Shown here: in pieces, positions 51,649-60,392 of the stretch
How the letters are laid out: each line of letters begins with the position of its first letter
Numbering within the stretch: position 1 is the stretch's first letter
From: Klebsiella pneumoniae
Lineage (GTDB): Bacteria; Verrucomicrobiota; Verrucomicrobiia; Limisphaerales; SXTU01
DNA: 64,000 bases
Direction: 5' to 3'
Assembly: GCA_943330855.2 (NCBI GenBank)
Contig: CALQJI020000017.1
Span: forward strand, 1 to 64,000
Made by a program: the position numbers and the translations under genes
Notes under the pieces: model-generated
The model's database searches: none
What the model was told of the DNA's origin: nothing
What the model saw: only the letters and a program-made list of their open reading frames with translations

Positions 51649-53391
51649 TCAAGGACGGACGCCGATGGTGATGTTGTTGGCAACATTGCCCACGAAAGCC
51701 TGCGCCGGGCTGCCGTTGTAATTCACGTTGATGATGAAGTTGACGTGGCCGGGCACGGATTGCGCGCCGGTGTTAGGGTTGTCGGCGAGTAGGCCAAGTT
51801 GCGAGTAAAGCTTCACAGTGCTTCCGTTCGCAAAATCAATATTGGACAGGTTCACCGTGCGTGCGCTCAGAGAGATGCTGGCGACGTTGCCGATGGAGGT
51901 GCCGTTGACCGTGAGAATTTCGCCCGCACTAAGGTTGGCCGCGATGCCCGGCGAGCCGGAAACGCCGGTGAAGGAACCGCTGGCGACCGAGAGGTTCCGC
52001 ACCGCATCGAGATTGAGCGTGGTGAATCCGCGGATGACAGCGCTGGTGAGAGTGGCGTCACGGGACGCGGCCATGTTCACGGTGTTGGCCTGGAACTGCG
52101 CACCACCGGTGATATTGAGGTTCGCACTTTCCAACGTCATGGCCGGGGTGGAATTAATGCTGCCGCCGGTGAGGTTCAGATCTTGGCCAGCCTTCAGGCG
52201 AACTTTGCCGCCCGAGTTGTTGAGGGTGACGCTGTCCAGGCTCATCGCGCCGTCCGTAACGAGGTGCAAATCGCCGATGTGAAACGCTGTGATGGACGCC
52301 CGGGGCACGATGGTGAGGCTAGCCTTGCCAGCAAGCGTGACTTTCTGGAGGGCGGGCGTGCCCATGGCCGGCAATACGGCGGAGAGCTGGAGCACCGCAG
52401 TTTGGAGGTCCAAGGTTCCCGCCGCCGCGATAGTGAAATCGGTCTGATTCAAGAAGGGCGTAAAGTCGAGCTGTGTAACGGTGGAGGCAACCGTGACGTT
52501 CTTGCCAACGAAACCGCTGAAGTTGAGGACGCCGAGGGCCGGTAGGTCGAAGGGGATGGGATCGAGAAAAACGTGGTTCGGATGGTCGAGCAGGTCAGCT
52601 GTGCGAATGACCACGTCGGTGGCTTTCGCGATAGTGAGTCGGTCCTCGCGATTTTCGACTGCCTGTTCTAGCACAGTTGCGAGGGTGTTTTCCGTGGCCT
52701 GATTGCCGACGAGGATGCCGGTATCGCCGGCTACGCCGGTGCGGAGGAGGACGAGCTGGCGCTCGATGGCGGCCAGAATTACCGGCTTGGAAGGTAGTTC
52801 GTTCTCGAAGCCCTGCACAAGGCGGGAGCTCTCCACCAGCTTGCCGAGGTTGATGTTCAACTGCGGCCCAAACCGTTGCGAGCCGGGCAGGACGAAGGTG
52901 ACTTGGCCAGCCGTGAGGATGCGGAAGTTGCCGTTGGGCAGGGTGATTTGGCCGCGCCCTTCGAGCACGATGGCCTTGAAGCCGCCGCCCGCCGTGGCGG
53001 TGACGACGATGGTGGTGCCGAGCACGGCGGCGGAAGCGCCCTTGGTGCGAATGGTGCCGCCGCCTTTGCCCTTGGGGGAATGGAAGAGGACGCTGCCTTG
53101 TTCGAGATTGATGGCGCGGCCGGCCTTCTCGAAGGAGAACACGGTGTTGGCCCCGACGCGGGTGACGGTCTTGTCGGAAGCGATAAGTTCCGCCAGCGAA
53201 TCCGCGCCGGTGCGGATGAGGTCAGGGGATTTGAAGAGGTCGTTTACCTTGGCGGGGGCGGCGGTCTCGGTTTGGCGAGTAACGACTTTCACGTCCTTGA
53301 CGACCTGGGAAAACTTGGACTCGGTGAGGTCCGCGCCTTGGAGCGAGACCACCGTGAGCAGCACCAGTGAGAGGAGAGTGGAAATCTTCAT
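51649..53391 (-). CDS. Exported FecR-domain protein with beta-helix-like repeats
   Basis: The 580-residue protein has a signal peptide (MKISTLLSLVLLTVVSLQG), a FecR-type domain at about 25-170 (LIRTGADSLAELI, ANTVFSFEKAGRAINLEQGSVLF, VLGTTIVVTATAGGGFKAIVLEG), then a long region of short hydrophobic strands with repeated NLTGGS and NITGG, like a filamentous adhesin or beta-helix. FecR domains are usually sensory; here it is not next to a sigma factor. It is divergent from the CHASE2 cyclase, with about 42 bases between the starts. Confidence 0.82.
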   Translation of the reverse strand: MKISTLLSLVLLTVVSLQGADLTESKFSQVVKDVKVVTRQTETAAPAKVNDLFKSPDLIRTGADSLAELIASDKTVTRVGANTVFSFEKAGRAINLEQGSVLFHSPKGKGGGTIRTKGASAAVLGTTIVVTATAGGGFKAIVLEGRGQITLPNGNFRILTAGQVTFVLPGSQRFGPQLNINLGKLVESSRLVQGFENELPSKPVILAAIERQLVLLRTGVAGDTGILVGNQATENTLATVLEQAVENREDRLTIAKATDVVIRTADLLDHPNHVFLDPIPFDLPALGVLNFSGFVGKNVTVASTVTQLDFTPFLNQTDFTIAAAGTLDLQTAVLQLSAVLPAMGTPALQKVTLAGKASLTIVPRASITAFHIGDLHLVTDGAMSLDSVTLNNSGGKVRLKAGQDLNLTGGSINSTPAMTLESANLNITGGAQFQANTVNMAASRDATLTSAVIRGFTTLNLDAVRNLSVASGSFTGVSGSPGIAANLSAGEILTVNGTSIGNVASISLSARTVNLSNIDFANGSTVKLYSQLGLLADNPNTGAQSVPGHVNFIINVNYNGSPAQAFVGNVANNITIGVRP

Positions 53392-53433
53392 GGTCAGAGT
53401 GTCAGTTGCGAAACTATAGTGGCAACCGCACTA

Positions 53434-55563
53434 ATGCGCGGCGGCACACAGAGTCAATCACGCCAGTGGGCGCTGGCCGCTATCTGCGGGGCGCTTACGG
53501 CAGTTATCTGGCTGGCTAGAGAGGTCAATTTCCTCTGGCTCAAAAAGCCATTGTGGGACGCAGAAACTTACGCTCAGGACGCGTTGTATCAGAACGGACG
53601 AAAGACCCTGGCGAACACGAACCTCGTCCTGCTCGGCTTCGAACGGCTGAGTTACACGGACGGCTTTTCCAACGGTGCAGATGGTGACGTGGACAGGAAG
53701 TCCCGAGCGCTGGCCCTGCTGCGCGAAGATTACCCATGGTCGCGGGAAATGTGGGCCTTACTCGTGGAGCGGCTGATGGCGGCCGGGGTCAAGGGGATTG
53801 TGTTCGATATCGTGTTCAAGAAGCAGATGGAGAATGATGAACAACTCGCTGCCGCCCTGAAGAAATACTCCGGTAAAGTCGCCATCAGTTTCATCTACGG
53901 GGATGCCGAGCAGGATTCTGGCGAAGACCTAGCCTTCGAGGCGCCGAACCAAGTCCTTGTGCCCCTCCCGCACACGGATATGTTCTACGATCCCCGGATC
54001 GCCTACGCCACCATCTGGCCCGGGGATGACAAGGTGGTGCGTCAAGCGCGCTTCCGCATCTCCGAGTCCAGCTACAACCTCAAGTTCGACATCCCCAAGC
54101 TGCCGCACCCCGACGACCGCCAGCAATACTCCATCGCCGCCCGGGCCTTGCAGATGCTCGGGCGTGGCGACGCCATCCCGGAGAAGGAATACAGCCACTT
54201 GTTCCGCTACACCGGCCTGCCGCACAAAGGTTTTCCCTACCACAAGCTCAACGAAATCTTCACCGACCACCACTGGCGCACGCGCTACCAGAAGGGCGCG
54301 TTCTTCAAGGACAAGTTCGTCCTCGTCGGCCCCATCGTCGAACTGCTCAAGGACTATCACCAGACCCCGATGGCCAAGGAGCTCATGCCCGGCCCCGAGG
54401 TCCACTTGAACATCGTCAACGCCGCCGTCCACGGCGAATACCTCCGCCCCATGACCAACTTCGCGGCACGCGGCAGCATCCTCGCCGCCGGCCTGCTCTC
54501 CGCGCTGCTCTGCTGGTTCATGCGCAATGCCTGGATCCGCTTCCTCACCCAGCTTGGACTGGCCTTTGGCTACACCCTGCTCGCGCTCTGGCTGTTCAAC
54601 GGGCAGGGGCTGATTGTCTCGCTCGGTTTCCCTGTCATCGTCCTCGTGCTCTGCGGCGTGGGCACCGTCGTGTATGACTTCCTCGCGGAGCGCGCAGCGC
54701 GAAAGGAACTGCGCGCCACGATGGACCTCTACTTCTCCCCGAAGGTCAGCGCCTACGTGCTCGCCAACCCCGGCTCGATGGAGGCGCGTTCCGCCGAGGT
54801 CACGCTGTTGCTCACCGACCTCCGCAACTCCACCCCGCTCGCCGAGAAGCTCGGCCCCGGCGGGATGTTCAGCTTGCTCAACCAAGTCTTCGAGGTGGAG
54901 ACCAACGCCGTCATGGGCCAGGACGGTGCGCTGGAGCACTTCCTCGGCGACCAGTTCCTCACCTACTGGGGCGCGCCCATCCCGCAGCCCGAGGGCGCGG
55001 ACCAAGCGTTGCGCGCCGCGATGGAACTCATCACCGGCATGGAGCAGGTCAAGGCCGCACAAACCCCCGAGGTCAAGGCGCTCTTCGGCTACGGCGTCGC
55101 GCTGCACTGCGGCTCCGTGCTCTTCGGCAACAAAGGTTCCGCCAAGCGCCTCGACTTCGGCCTCGTCGGCGACACCATCAATGAGGCCGCGCGCATGGAG
55201 GCGCTCACGAAGTATTACCACGTCACCCTGCTGGTCTCGCGCGAGTGCTTCGTGAAGCTCACCCGCCCCGGCCTCCATCGCCTGCTGGACCGCGTCATCG
55301 TCAAGGGCAAGAGCACGCCGGTCGAGTTGCTCGAAATCGAAAACCCGCGCACGCCGGCGAACTACGGCGAGTTGGTGCGCATGTGGGACGGCGCGTTCAC
55401 CGATTACACCGCCGGGAAGTTCGCCGCCGCGCGCCCCGTCTTCGCGCAACTCGCCGAGCAGTTCCACGACGGCCCCAGCCAGCTCATGGTCCACCGCTGC
55501 GACGAGCTGACCGCCTACCCGCCGACAGACTGGCACGGCGTGTGGAAGATGGAGAGTAAGTAG
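53434..55563 (+). CDS. CHASE2-domain adenylate/guanylate cyclase
   Basis: A 709-residue membrane protein. An N-terminal membrane segment leads into an extracytoplasmic CHASE2 sensor (about 40-340), three more membrane helices (about 345-420), and a class III cyclase domain (about 450-640). The metal Asp residues are in LLLTDLRNST and FLGDQF, and GLVGDTINEAARME gives the Asn/Arg of the active site. The usual substrate-selecting Lys before FxGD is His here (EHFLGD), so ATP/GTP choice is uncertain. It would make cyclic nucleotide in response to an envelope signal. ATG 53434 was taken; a GTG 15 bases upstream is possible. Confidence 0.9.
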   Translation: MRGGTQSQSRQWALAAICGALTAVIWLAREVNFLWLKKPLWDAETYAQDALYQNGRKTLANTNLVLLGFERLSYTDGFSNGADGDVDRKSRALALLREDYPWSREMWALLVERLMAAGVKGIVFDIVFKKQMENDEQLAAALKKYSGKVAISFIYGDAEQDSGEDLAFEAPNQVLVPLPHTDMFYDPRIAYATIWPGDDKVVRQARFRISESSYNLKFDIPKLPHPDDRQQYSIAARALQMLGRGDAIPEKEYSHLFRYTGLPHKGFPYHKLNEIFTDHHWRTRYQKGAFFKDKFVLVGPIVELLKDYHQTPMAKELMPGPEVHLNIVNAAVHGEYLRPMTNFAARGSILAAGLLSALLCWFMRNAWIRFLTQLGLAFGYTLLALWLFNGQGLIVSLGFPVIVLVLCGVGTVVYDFLAERAARKELRATMDLYFSPKVSAYVLANPGSMEARSAEVTLLLTDLRNSTPLAEKLGPGGMFSLLNQVFEVETNAVMGQDGALEHFLGDQFLTYWGAPIPQPEGADQALRAAMELITGMEQVKAAQTPEVKALFGYGVALHCGSVLFGNKGSAKRLDFGLVGDTINEAARMEALTKYYHVTLLVSRECFVKLTRPGLHRLLDRVIVKGKSTPVELLEIENPRTPANYGELVRMWDGAFTDYTAGKFAAARPVFAQLAEQFHDGPSQLMVHRCDELTAYPPTDWHGVWKMESK

Positions 55564-55646
55564 GGGGCAGTTGAAAGTTGAAGGTTGAAAGTTGAAGAGG
55601 GGACACGGGGAACCTGATTAACTTTCAACCTTCAGCTCTGCCCCCT
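55563..55646. repeat. Heptamer-armed palindrome, intergenic (GTTGAAA type)
   Basis: After GGGGGC, the left arm is AGTTGAA, AGTTGAA, GGTTGAA, AGTTGAA (55569-55596), and the right arm (AACTTTCAACCTTCAGCTCTGCCCCC, ending 55646) is its approximate inverse. It closely matches the element in valS. It lies between the cyclase and the convergent receiver-PAS gene, and could double as a terminator. Confidence 0.82.
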
Positions 55647-55658
55647 GCCCCCACTCGC

Positions 55659-57059
55659 TCAAGCCTCCTTCGACCACAGACGGAAGCGCTTCTTCTCCCC
55701 ACGCTCCGGATGCAGGTTAGCCTCGCACGGCGGGCACAACAACTCGGCCGTCGGCGGGGGGCCTTGGTGCTGGAAGTATTGCTCGAAGTCCGCCCACACA
55801 CCTTCGGGTAGGTGCACTTTCTTACATGCCTGACAGGTGGGAACGAGCATCGCGAGCGAACGCGCTCGCGCCTGGCTCGCCGCGAAATTCCTCTGCAACA
55901 GCGCCTGCTGGGCGAGTTCGCGCTGCCGGTCAGAAAGATCCCGTGCGTAGGCGGTGAAGAGTGGCTGCCCGATAACAGGCACGAGCGTGAAGCCCAGCTC
56001 CATTGAGAACTCCGTGCCGTCCGTCCTCCGCCCCGTGACTTGCTCGCGCTGGCCGAGGAAACTGCCCGTCCCCGCGGACAAGTATTGTCTCAGCCGTTGC
56101 TGATGCGCAGCGCGACTCGCGGGGGCCAGCACCGTCTCGGCAAACGGCAGGCCGATGACCTCGTAACGCGGTTGGCCAAAGATGCGTTCCGCCGCCGGGT
56201 TGAACTCCAGAATTCGCCCTTCGTGATCCATGGCGATGACTGCATCCAGGGCCGCCTCCAGCACGGCACGTTTCTGCGCCTCGCTCAAGCGCAGCTCGGC
56301 CTCGCGGCGTTTCTCGTCCTCGATATCCGTGAAAGTGCCGAACCATTGGCGCTTCCCATCCGCACCGGTGAGCGGCACCGCTCGCGTAATCTGCCAGCGC
56401 AGTGACTGGTCCACCGCGCGCGCAAGCCGGCACTCGATCTCGAACGGCGTGCCCTGCTCCACCGCGCGTTCCCACGCAGCCGTGAAGGAAACCCGGTCGA
56501 GTGGTTGAAGCGCCGCCAGCCAACCAACCCCCAGCCCTGCCTCCAAACTCAAGCCCGTGTAGCGGACCCATTCATCGTTGAAGAATAGCGCCTGGCCGGT
56601 GTGGTCGGCCGTCCACACCTTTTGCGGAATGGCCTGCGCAAGCGTGCGGTAACGAGCCTCGCTCTCCTTCAATTGGCGACTGATCCCGTGCTTGTGGAGA
56701 GCCACCTCGATGGCGGACCGCATCTCGCGAAAGCCAAAGGGCTTGGTGAGGTAGCCATAAGGCTCGGTTGCGACCGCCGCCTTCACCGTCTCATCGAGCA
56801 CATCCCCCGTGGCGTAAATGACAGGCACGTCACTGAAGGTGGCGATTTCTTTGGCAGCCTCGATCCCCGAATCGCCGCCCTCCAAATGCACATCCATCAG
56901 GATGAGGTCAGGCCTTGCCTCCCGTGCAAGTTGGACTGCTGCCGAAGCCGTCCGGGCCACCCCGACGACCACGTAGCCCGCGCGCAAAAGACCCTGTTGG
57001 AGAATGCCCGCCACCGGGACTTCATCCTCAACCACCAGAATACGAATGGGTTCCTTCAT
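55659..57059 (-). CDS. Receiver-PAS-PAS protein with C-terminal four-cysteine motif
   Basis: A 466-residue protein with an N-terminal REC domain (RILVVEDE, phospho-Asp in LILMDVHLEGGDSGIEA, lysine in YLTKPFGF), then two PAS domains (about 140-260 and 275-395: ALFFNDEWVRYTGLS and ILEFNPAAERIFG). The C-terminus has CQACKK followed by CPPCEANLH, a pattern like the zinc-finger-type CxxCKK...CPxC module seen at the end of other receiver/PAS proteins. No kinase or cyclase domain is seen. ATG 57059 (MKEPIRIL) was chosen because it starts the REC domain. Confidence 0.87.
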   Translation of the reverse strand: MKEPIRILVVEDEVPVAGILQQGLLRAGYVVVGVARTASAAVQLAREARPDLILMDVHLEGGDSGIEAAKEIATFSDVPVIYATGDVLDETVKAAVATEPYGYLTKPFGFREMRSAIEVALHKHGISRQLKESEARYRTLAQAIPQKVWTADHTGQALFFNDEWVRYTGLSLEAGLGVGWLAALQPLDRVSFTAAWERAVEQGTPFEIECRLARAVDQSLRWQITRAVPLTGADGKRQWFGTFTDIEDEKRREAELRLSEAQKRAVLEAALDAVIAMDHEGRILEFNPAAERIFGQPRYEVIGLPFAETVLAPASRAAHQQRLRQYLSAGTGSFLGQREQVTGRRTDGTEFSMELGFTLVPVIGQPLFTAYARDLSDRQRELAQQALLQRNFAASQARARSLAMLVPTCQACKKVHLPEGVWADFEQYFQHQGPPPTAELLCPPCEANLHPERGEKKRFRLWSKEA

Positions 57060-57140
57060 AGGTAAATCAGTCCGTGCCGACTCAAACTGTAATGAAGCGC
57101 CCGGGCGAAATGCCAGCTTCGAGTGCACTCCCTCGTGCGC

Positions 57141-58856
57141 TCACGGCCGGCCCACCTCGTAGTAACGCCGCAACTCCGCCGCGCTGAACGGGCGCGTGGC
57201 CACGAGCAGTTCATCCACCGCGCCGAAGAAGCCGTAGTTCACGCCCTGCCGCGCCTCGGCGTCGGTGACGCTGAGATTGCCGAGCGAGAGGTGCGTGAGC
57301 GCGAGCGGCGGACCGGGCGGGAGCTTGTGCCGCGCGACGAGCAGGCCGTTTATGAAGTGCATCAACTCCCCGCGCCCCGCGTCGTGGACGGTGGCGAGGC
57401 AAAGCCATTGGCCCTGACGCTCCGGCGTCAACAGCGGCGGGGCTAGGTGTGCGTCCCATTGCGGCCGCCCGGTGGCGAGGCCGCGCAGGAGGCTCAGTCC
57501 GATCTGGCCGTTCGCCTTCAATTCCCACCGCAGCGGACGGCCACTGACCGGGTCGAAGCTAGCAACCACCGGCGGCAGTTTCTCACCATCCGCCTCCGCG
57601 CGCTGCGACTCCTCGGCCATCAACAACGCCGTGACCGGCTGCGGCAGCGCGTCCACGCGCACCCACGCCAGCAGCGTCAGCGAGGCGTGCGTGCCGGGGA
57701 GTCGCAACAGCACCCGCTGCCCGCGCCCACGGAACTCCAGCGCGCCCTTGCCCGGCCAACGCCCTTGCGACCAGCGCGCGCCAATGATTTGCCCGTCGCT
57801 GCCCGCGCCGTCGCCGCGCACGCGGTTGGTGAGCGAAGCATCGAGCGGCAACTGGTCCTCGAAGTTGAAGTGGACGCGCAAAGCCGCGTCGGTGTCCAAG
57901 GCATCCGCCGCCGCGCGCCAAGCCAACAGCAGCCGTGCCGCCTCCGCTTGCTCGCGCACGCGCACACGCTCCATTGCCGGAAAATCCTCCGGGCGGAACA
58001 GCGTCTCAGTCAGGCCGGTGTCATCGAGCCGCCGCGCCTGCTTGGCCGCAATCTGGCTCGTGCCCGCCTCGCCCGTCCGCCCAATCGCCACCTTGCCTTC
58101 GAGCGCGTGAACTTCCTGCTCGCCGCTCTCGCTGACTTTCACACCGAAGGAGTTGCCCTGGTTCACCACCGTCAGGCCGGGCGTCAACAGCCGGAAGCCA
58201 CGCGCCTGTTCGCCCAGTTCGCACGCGACCTTGCCCACGAGTAGGAACGCCTCGCCGGAGGAACGCAGTTCAATCTGCGCCGGCCCTTCCACGAAAAGCC
58301 GCGCGCCCGAGAACAAATCAATCTGCACCGTGCCCAACGCCAGCCGCAGCCAACCCGCCGGCAACTCCGCGCCCTCCTGCCGCTCCGGCTCGCCATCGGC
58401 CCACGCCACCTCGACGACGTGCGACAGCACCGCGACAGCGGGGGAGCGCAACGCCGCGCCGTTTGCCGGGCGCGCCGACTCTGGTTTAGCCGAACCATTC
58501 GGCTGGCGCAGAATGAAGAAGACCACGAGCGCGAGCACGGCCACTCCGCCGTAAGCCCACCACGGGCTCCAAGTGCGCCGCCGCGCCGGCGTGGGCATCT
58601 GCGCCAGCCGCGCCATAATGGAATCCTCCAAGCCCGGCGCGTCCTCGTGCCCGCCCATCGCCTCCTCCAGCAGCGGCCAGCGCGGCTCGGCGGATTGCGC
58701 GGCGCGCACATAGCCGTGCATCTGGATTTCCTCGACGAACTCGCGTCGAAACGCGCCGTTCGTCCGCAGCCGCGCAAGCAGTTCATCGCGGCGGGCGGCG
58801 GGCAGCTCTGTGTTCCGCAACCACGCGGCGACCAAGTCTTGCAGGTCTTGCTCCAT
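57141..58856 (-). CDS. FecR-domain and LamG-domain transmembrane protein
   Basis: The 571-residue protein has an N-terminal cytoplasmic anti-sigma-like region (QDLQDLVAAWLRNTELPAARRDELLARL), one membrane helix (WWAYGGVAVLALVVFFILR, about residues 100-120), a FecR domain (about 180-260: IDLFSGARLFVEGPAQIEL) and a C-terminal LamG-like lectin domain (LLAWVRVD ... LMHFINGLLVARHKL). Its start overlaps the stop of the sigma gene (TGATG), so the two are coupled. It probably senses or binds polysaccharide outside the cell and controls the sigma factor. Confidence 0.88.
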   Translation of the reverse strand: MEQDLQDLVAAWLRNTELPAARRDELLARLRTNGAFRREFVEEIQMHGYVRAAQSAEPRWPLLEEAMGGHEDAPGLEDSIMARLAQMPTPARRRTWSPWWAYGGVAVLALVVFFILRQPNGSAKPESARPANGAALRSPAVAVLSHVVEVAWADGEPERQEGAELPAGWLRLALGTVQIDLFSGARLFVEGPAQIELRSSGEAFLLVGKVACELGEQARGFRLLTPGLTVVNQGNSFGVKVSESGEQEVHALEGKVAIGRTGEAGTSQIAAKQARRLDDTGLTETLFRPEDFPAMERVRVREQAEAARLLLAWRAAADALDTDAALRVHFNFEDQLPLDASLTNRVRGDGAGSDGQIIGARWSQGRWPGKGALEFRGRGQRVLLRLPGTHASLTLLAWVRVDALPQPVTALLMAEESQRAEADGEKLPPVVASFDPVSGRPLRWELKANGQIGLSLLRGLATGRPQWDAHLAPPLLTPERQGQWLCLATVHDAGRGELMHFINGLLVARHKLPPGPPLALTHLSLGNLSVTDAEARQGVNYGFFGAVDELLVATRPFSAAELRRYYEVGRP

Positions 58857-59416
58857 CACACGCCCTTCCGCGCCATGCACTCGCGCAGGAGCTTGTGCGC
58901 GCGGTGGTTCGTGACGTAAACGACGGCGACCGATGACTGCATCGCCTCCGCGAGCGCCTGCGCCTTCTGGCCTTCCAGCCCGGCTTGGATGATGTGCCGC
59001 ATCTTGTCCGGCAGCTTGCTGATGCAGCGCAGCAGCCGCGCGAGTTGCTCCTCCTCGACCGCGAGCGCCGCCGTCTCCAAGTCCGCCTCGACTACTTCGC
59101 CGACCTCGGAGCGGAAGCGTTCCATCGCGTTCTCGCGCCGCATCCGGGTGCGGAAATACATCTTCACCTTGTTGCGCGCGATGCCCCGCAGCCACGCGCC
59201 GAACTCATCGCCCTTGCGAAAGGAGCCGAGGCTCTCGAACGCCGCGAGGAACACGTCCTGCGCGAGGTCATCCACGTCATCCAAATGGTAAAGCTGGCTG
59301 GCGAGGAACCCGCGCACGCCCAGCCCATACTCGCGGACGATGTGCCGGAAGGCATCGCGATGCCCCGCCAGCACCTCGTCAATGGCGGTGTGCAGCGTGT
59401 TCGGGTCGTGGTCCAT
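58856..59416 (-). CDS. ECF-type RNA polymerase sigma factor
   Basis: 186 residues with sigma region 2 (YHLDDVDDLAQDVFLAAFESL, the -10 binding core) and region 4 (LPDKMRHIIQAGLEGQKAQALAEAM, helix-turn-helix VVYVTNHRAHKLL). It fits the planctomycete/verrucomicrobial ECF group that pairs with FecR-LamG proteins. It is coupled to the FecR-LamG gene downstream. Confidence 0.92.
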   Translation of the reverse strand: MDHDPNTLHTAIDEVLAGHRDAFRHIVREYGLGVRGFLASQLYHLDDVDDLAQDVFLAAFESLGSFRKGDEFGAWLRGIARNKVKMYFRTRMRRENAMERFRSEVGEVVEADLETAALAVEEEQLARLLRCISKLPDKMRHIIQAGLEGQKAQALAEAMQSSVAVVYVTNHRAHKLLRECMARKGV

Positions 59417-59462
59417 CGCAGAGAGTTTGCCAGACGCCGGAAAAACTTACACGCGGCAAAAG

Positions 59463-59483
59463 TGGAGCGCGGACGCCGCTCCT
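59463..59483. repeat. Short GGAGCGCGGACGCC repeat
   Basis: GGAGCGCGGACGCCGCTCC is a partial inverted relative of the GGACGTGGGCGTCCGCGCTCC repeats, at the end of the YdjY-like gene, upstream of the sigma factor. Confidence 0.45.
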
Positions 59484-60233
59484 CTACTTCCCCTGCCCCG
59501 TCGTCGGCTTCACCGCCGGCACGAGCGTGATGCTCACCTCCAGCGCCGTGTCCTGCTGCGGCACAACCTCGGCGCGCACCACCCACATGTCCTCCGCATC
59601 TCGGTTCGGGCGCGGGTTGTTGAAGACCGCGTCCGGGTCCGTCACGAGCGCGATGAGCGAGCCCTCGGTCTGCGCGATGAACTTGCCCTGCCAAAGCCGC
59701 GAGCCGGTGAAGGTGAACTCGCCCTTCGTCATTGGTTCCTTTGCGCGTTTGTTGTAGGCTAGTTCCTCCAGCGGTTTCCGCTGCACCTTGCCGGTCTGCG
59801 TCCACGACACCTCAATCAACACCGCCTCGCCCGGCAGCGGCGGGTTCCGCATCGCGCCTTGCGTGATGGGGCCGCCGGACGGGGCGTTCGTGAGCGCCGC
59901 CGCCGCCATCCCCTTCGCGCCGAGCAGCAGCATCGCAATCTGCAAGTGCTGCGCCTCAATGTCCGTCGTGAGCACGCTCTCGTGCGTCTTGCCCGCCGTG
60001 GTGACGAGTAGGTATTCGAGCGGCCCGTTGGTCATGTTGAGCTTGGCCGGGAAGGAAACCCGCCGCGCCGACTTCTCCAGTTTCACGCCGCCGACTTGGA
60101 AGACGCCGGGCGAGACTTCGCGAATCGTTGGGCGGGCGGAGGGCTTCGCCTCGGGCAAGCCCGGCGGTTGTTGCGCCGTGGCGGAAACCGCGAGCGCCAG
60201 CAGCAGGAGCCAGGGAGTGAATGAACGGTTCAT
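59484..60233 (-). CDS. Exported YdjY-domain-like protein
   Basis: A 249-residue protein with a signal peptide (MNRSFTPWLLLLALAVSATAQ). The region VGGVKLEKSARRVSFPAKLNMTNGPLEYLLVTTAGKTHESVL, followed by LQIAMLLLGAKG, resembles the YdjY domain common in Planctomycetes and Verrucomicrobia. The role is unknown. It is transcribed in the same direction as the sigma factor, 67 bases upstream. Confidence 0.7.
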   Translation of the reverse strand: MNRSFTPWLLLLALAVSATAQQPPGLPEAKPSARPTIREVSPGVFQVGGVKLEKSARRVSFPAKLNMTNGPLEYLLVTTAGKTHESVLTTDIEAQHLQIAMLLLGAKGMAAAALTNAPSGGPITQGAMRNPPLPGEAVLIEVSWTQTGKVQRKPLEELAYNKRAKEPMTKGEFTFTGSRLWQGKFIAQTEGSLIALVTDPDAVFNNPRPNRDAEDMWVVRAEVVPQQDTALEVSITLVPAVKPTTGQGK

Positions 60234-60392
60234 CAGTCGGATGCGTTCACGCTACGCAGCCCCTCGCCGAAGGCGAGCGATTCCTCCACCCTACCAAGTC
60301 TGCGGTTCGACGGAGCCCCCTACCGAGTCCACGGTTGCGCTCACCGCGAGCCGCCTTCACGATTTCGCCCGTTGCAAACGTCCATCTCCACC

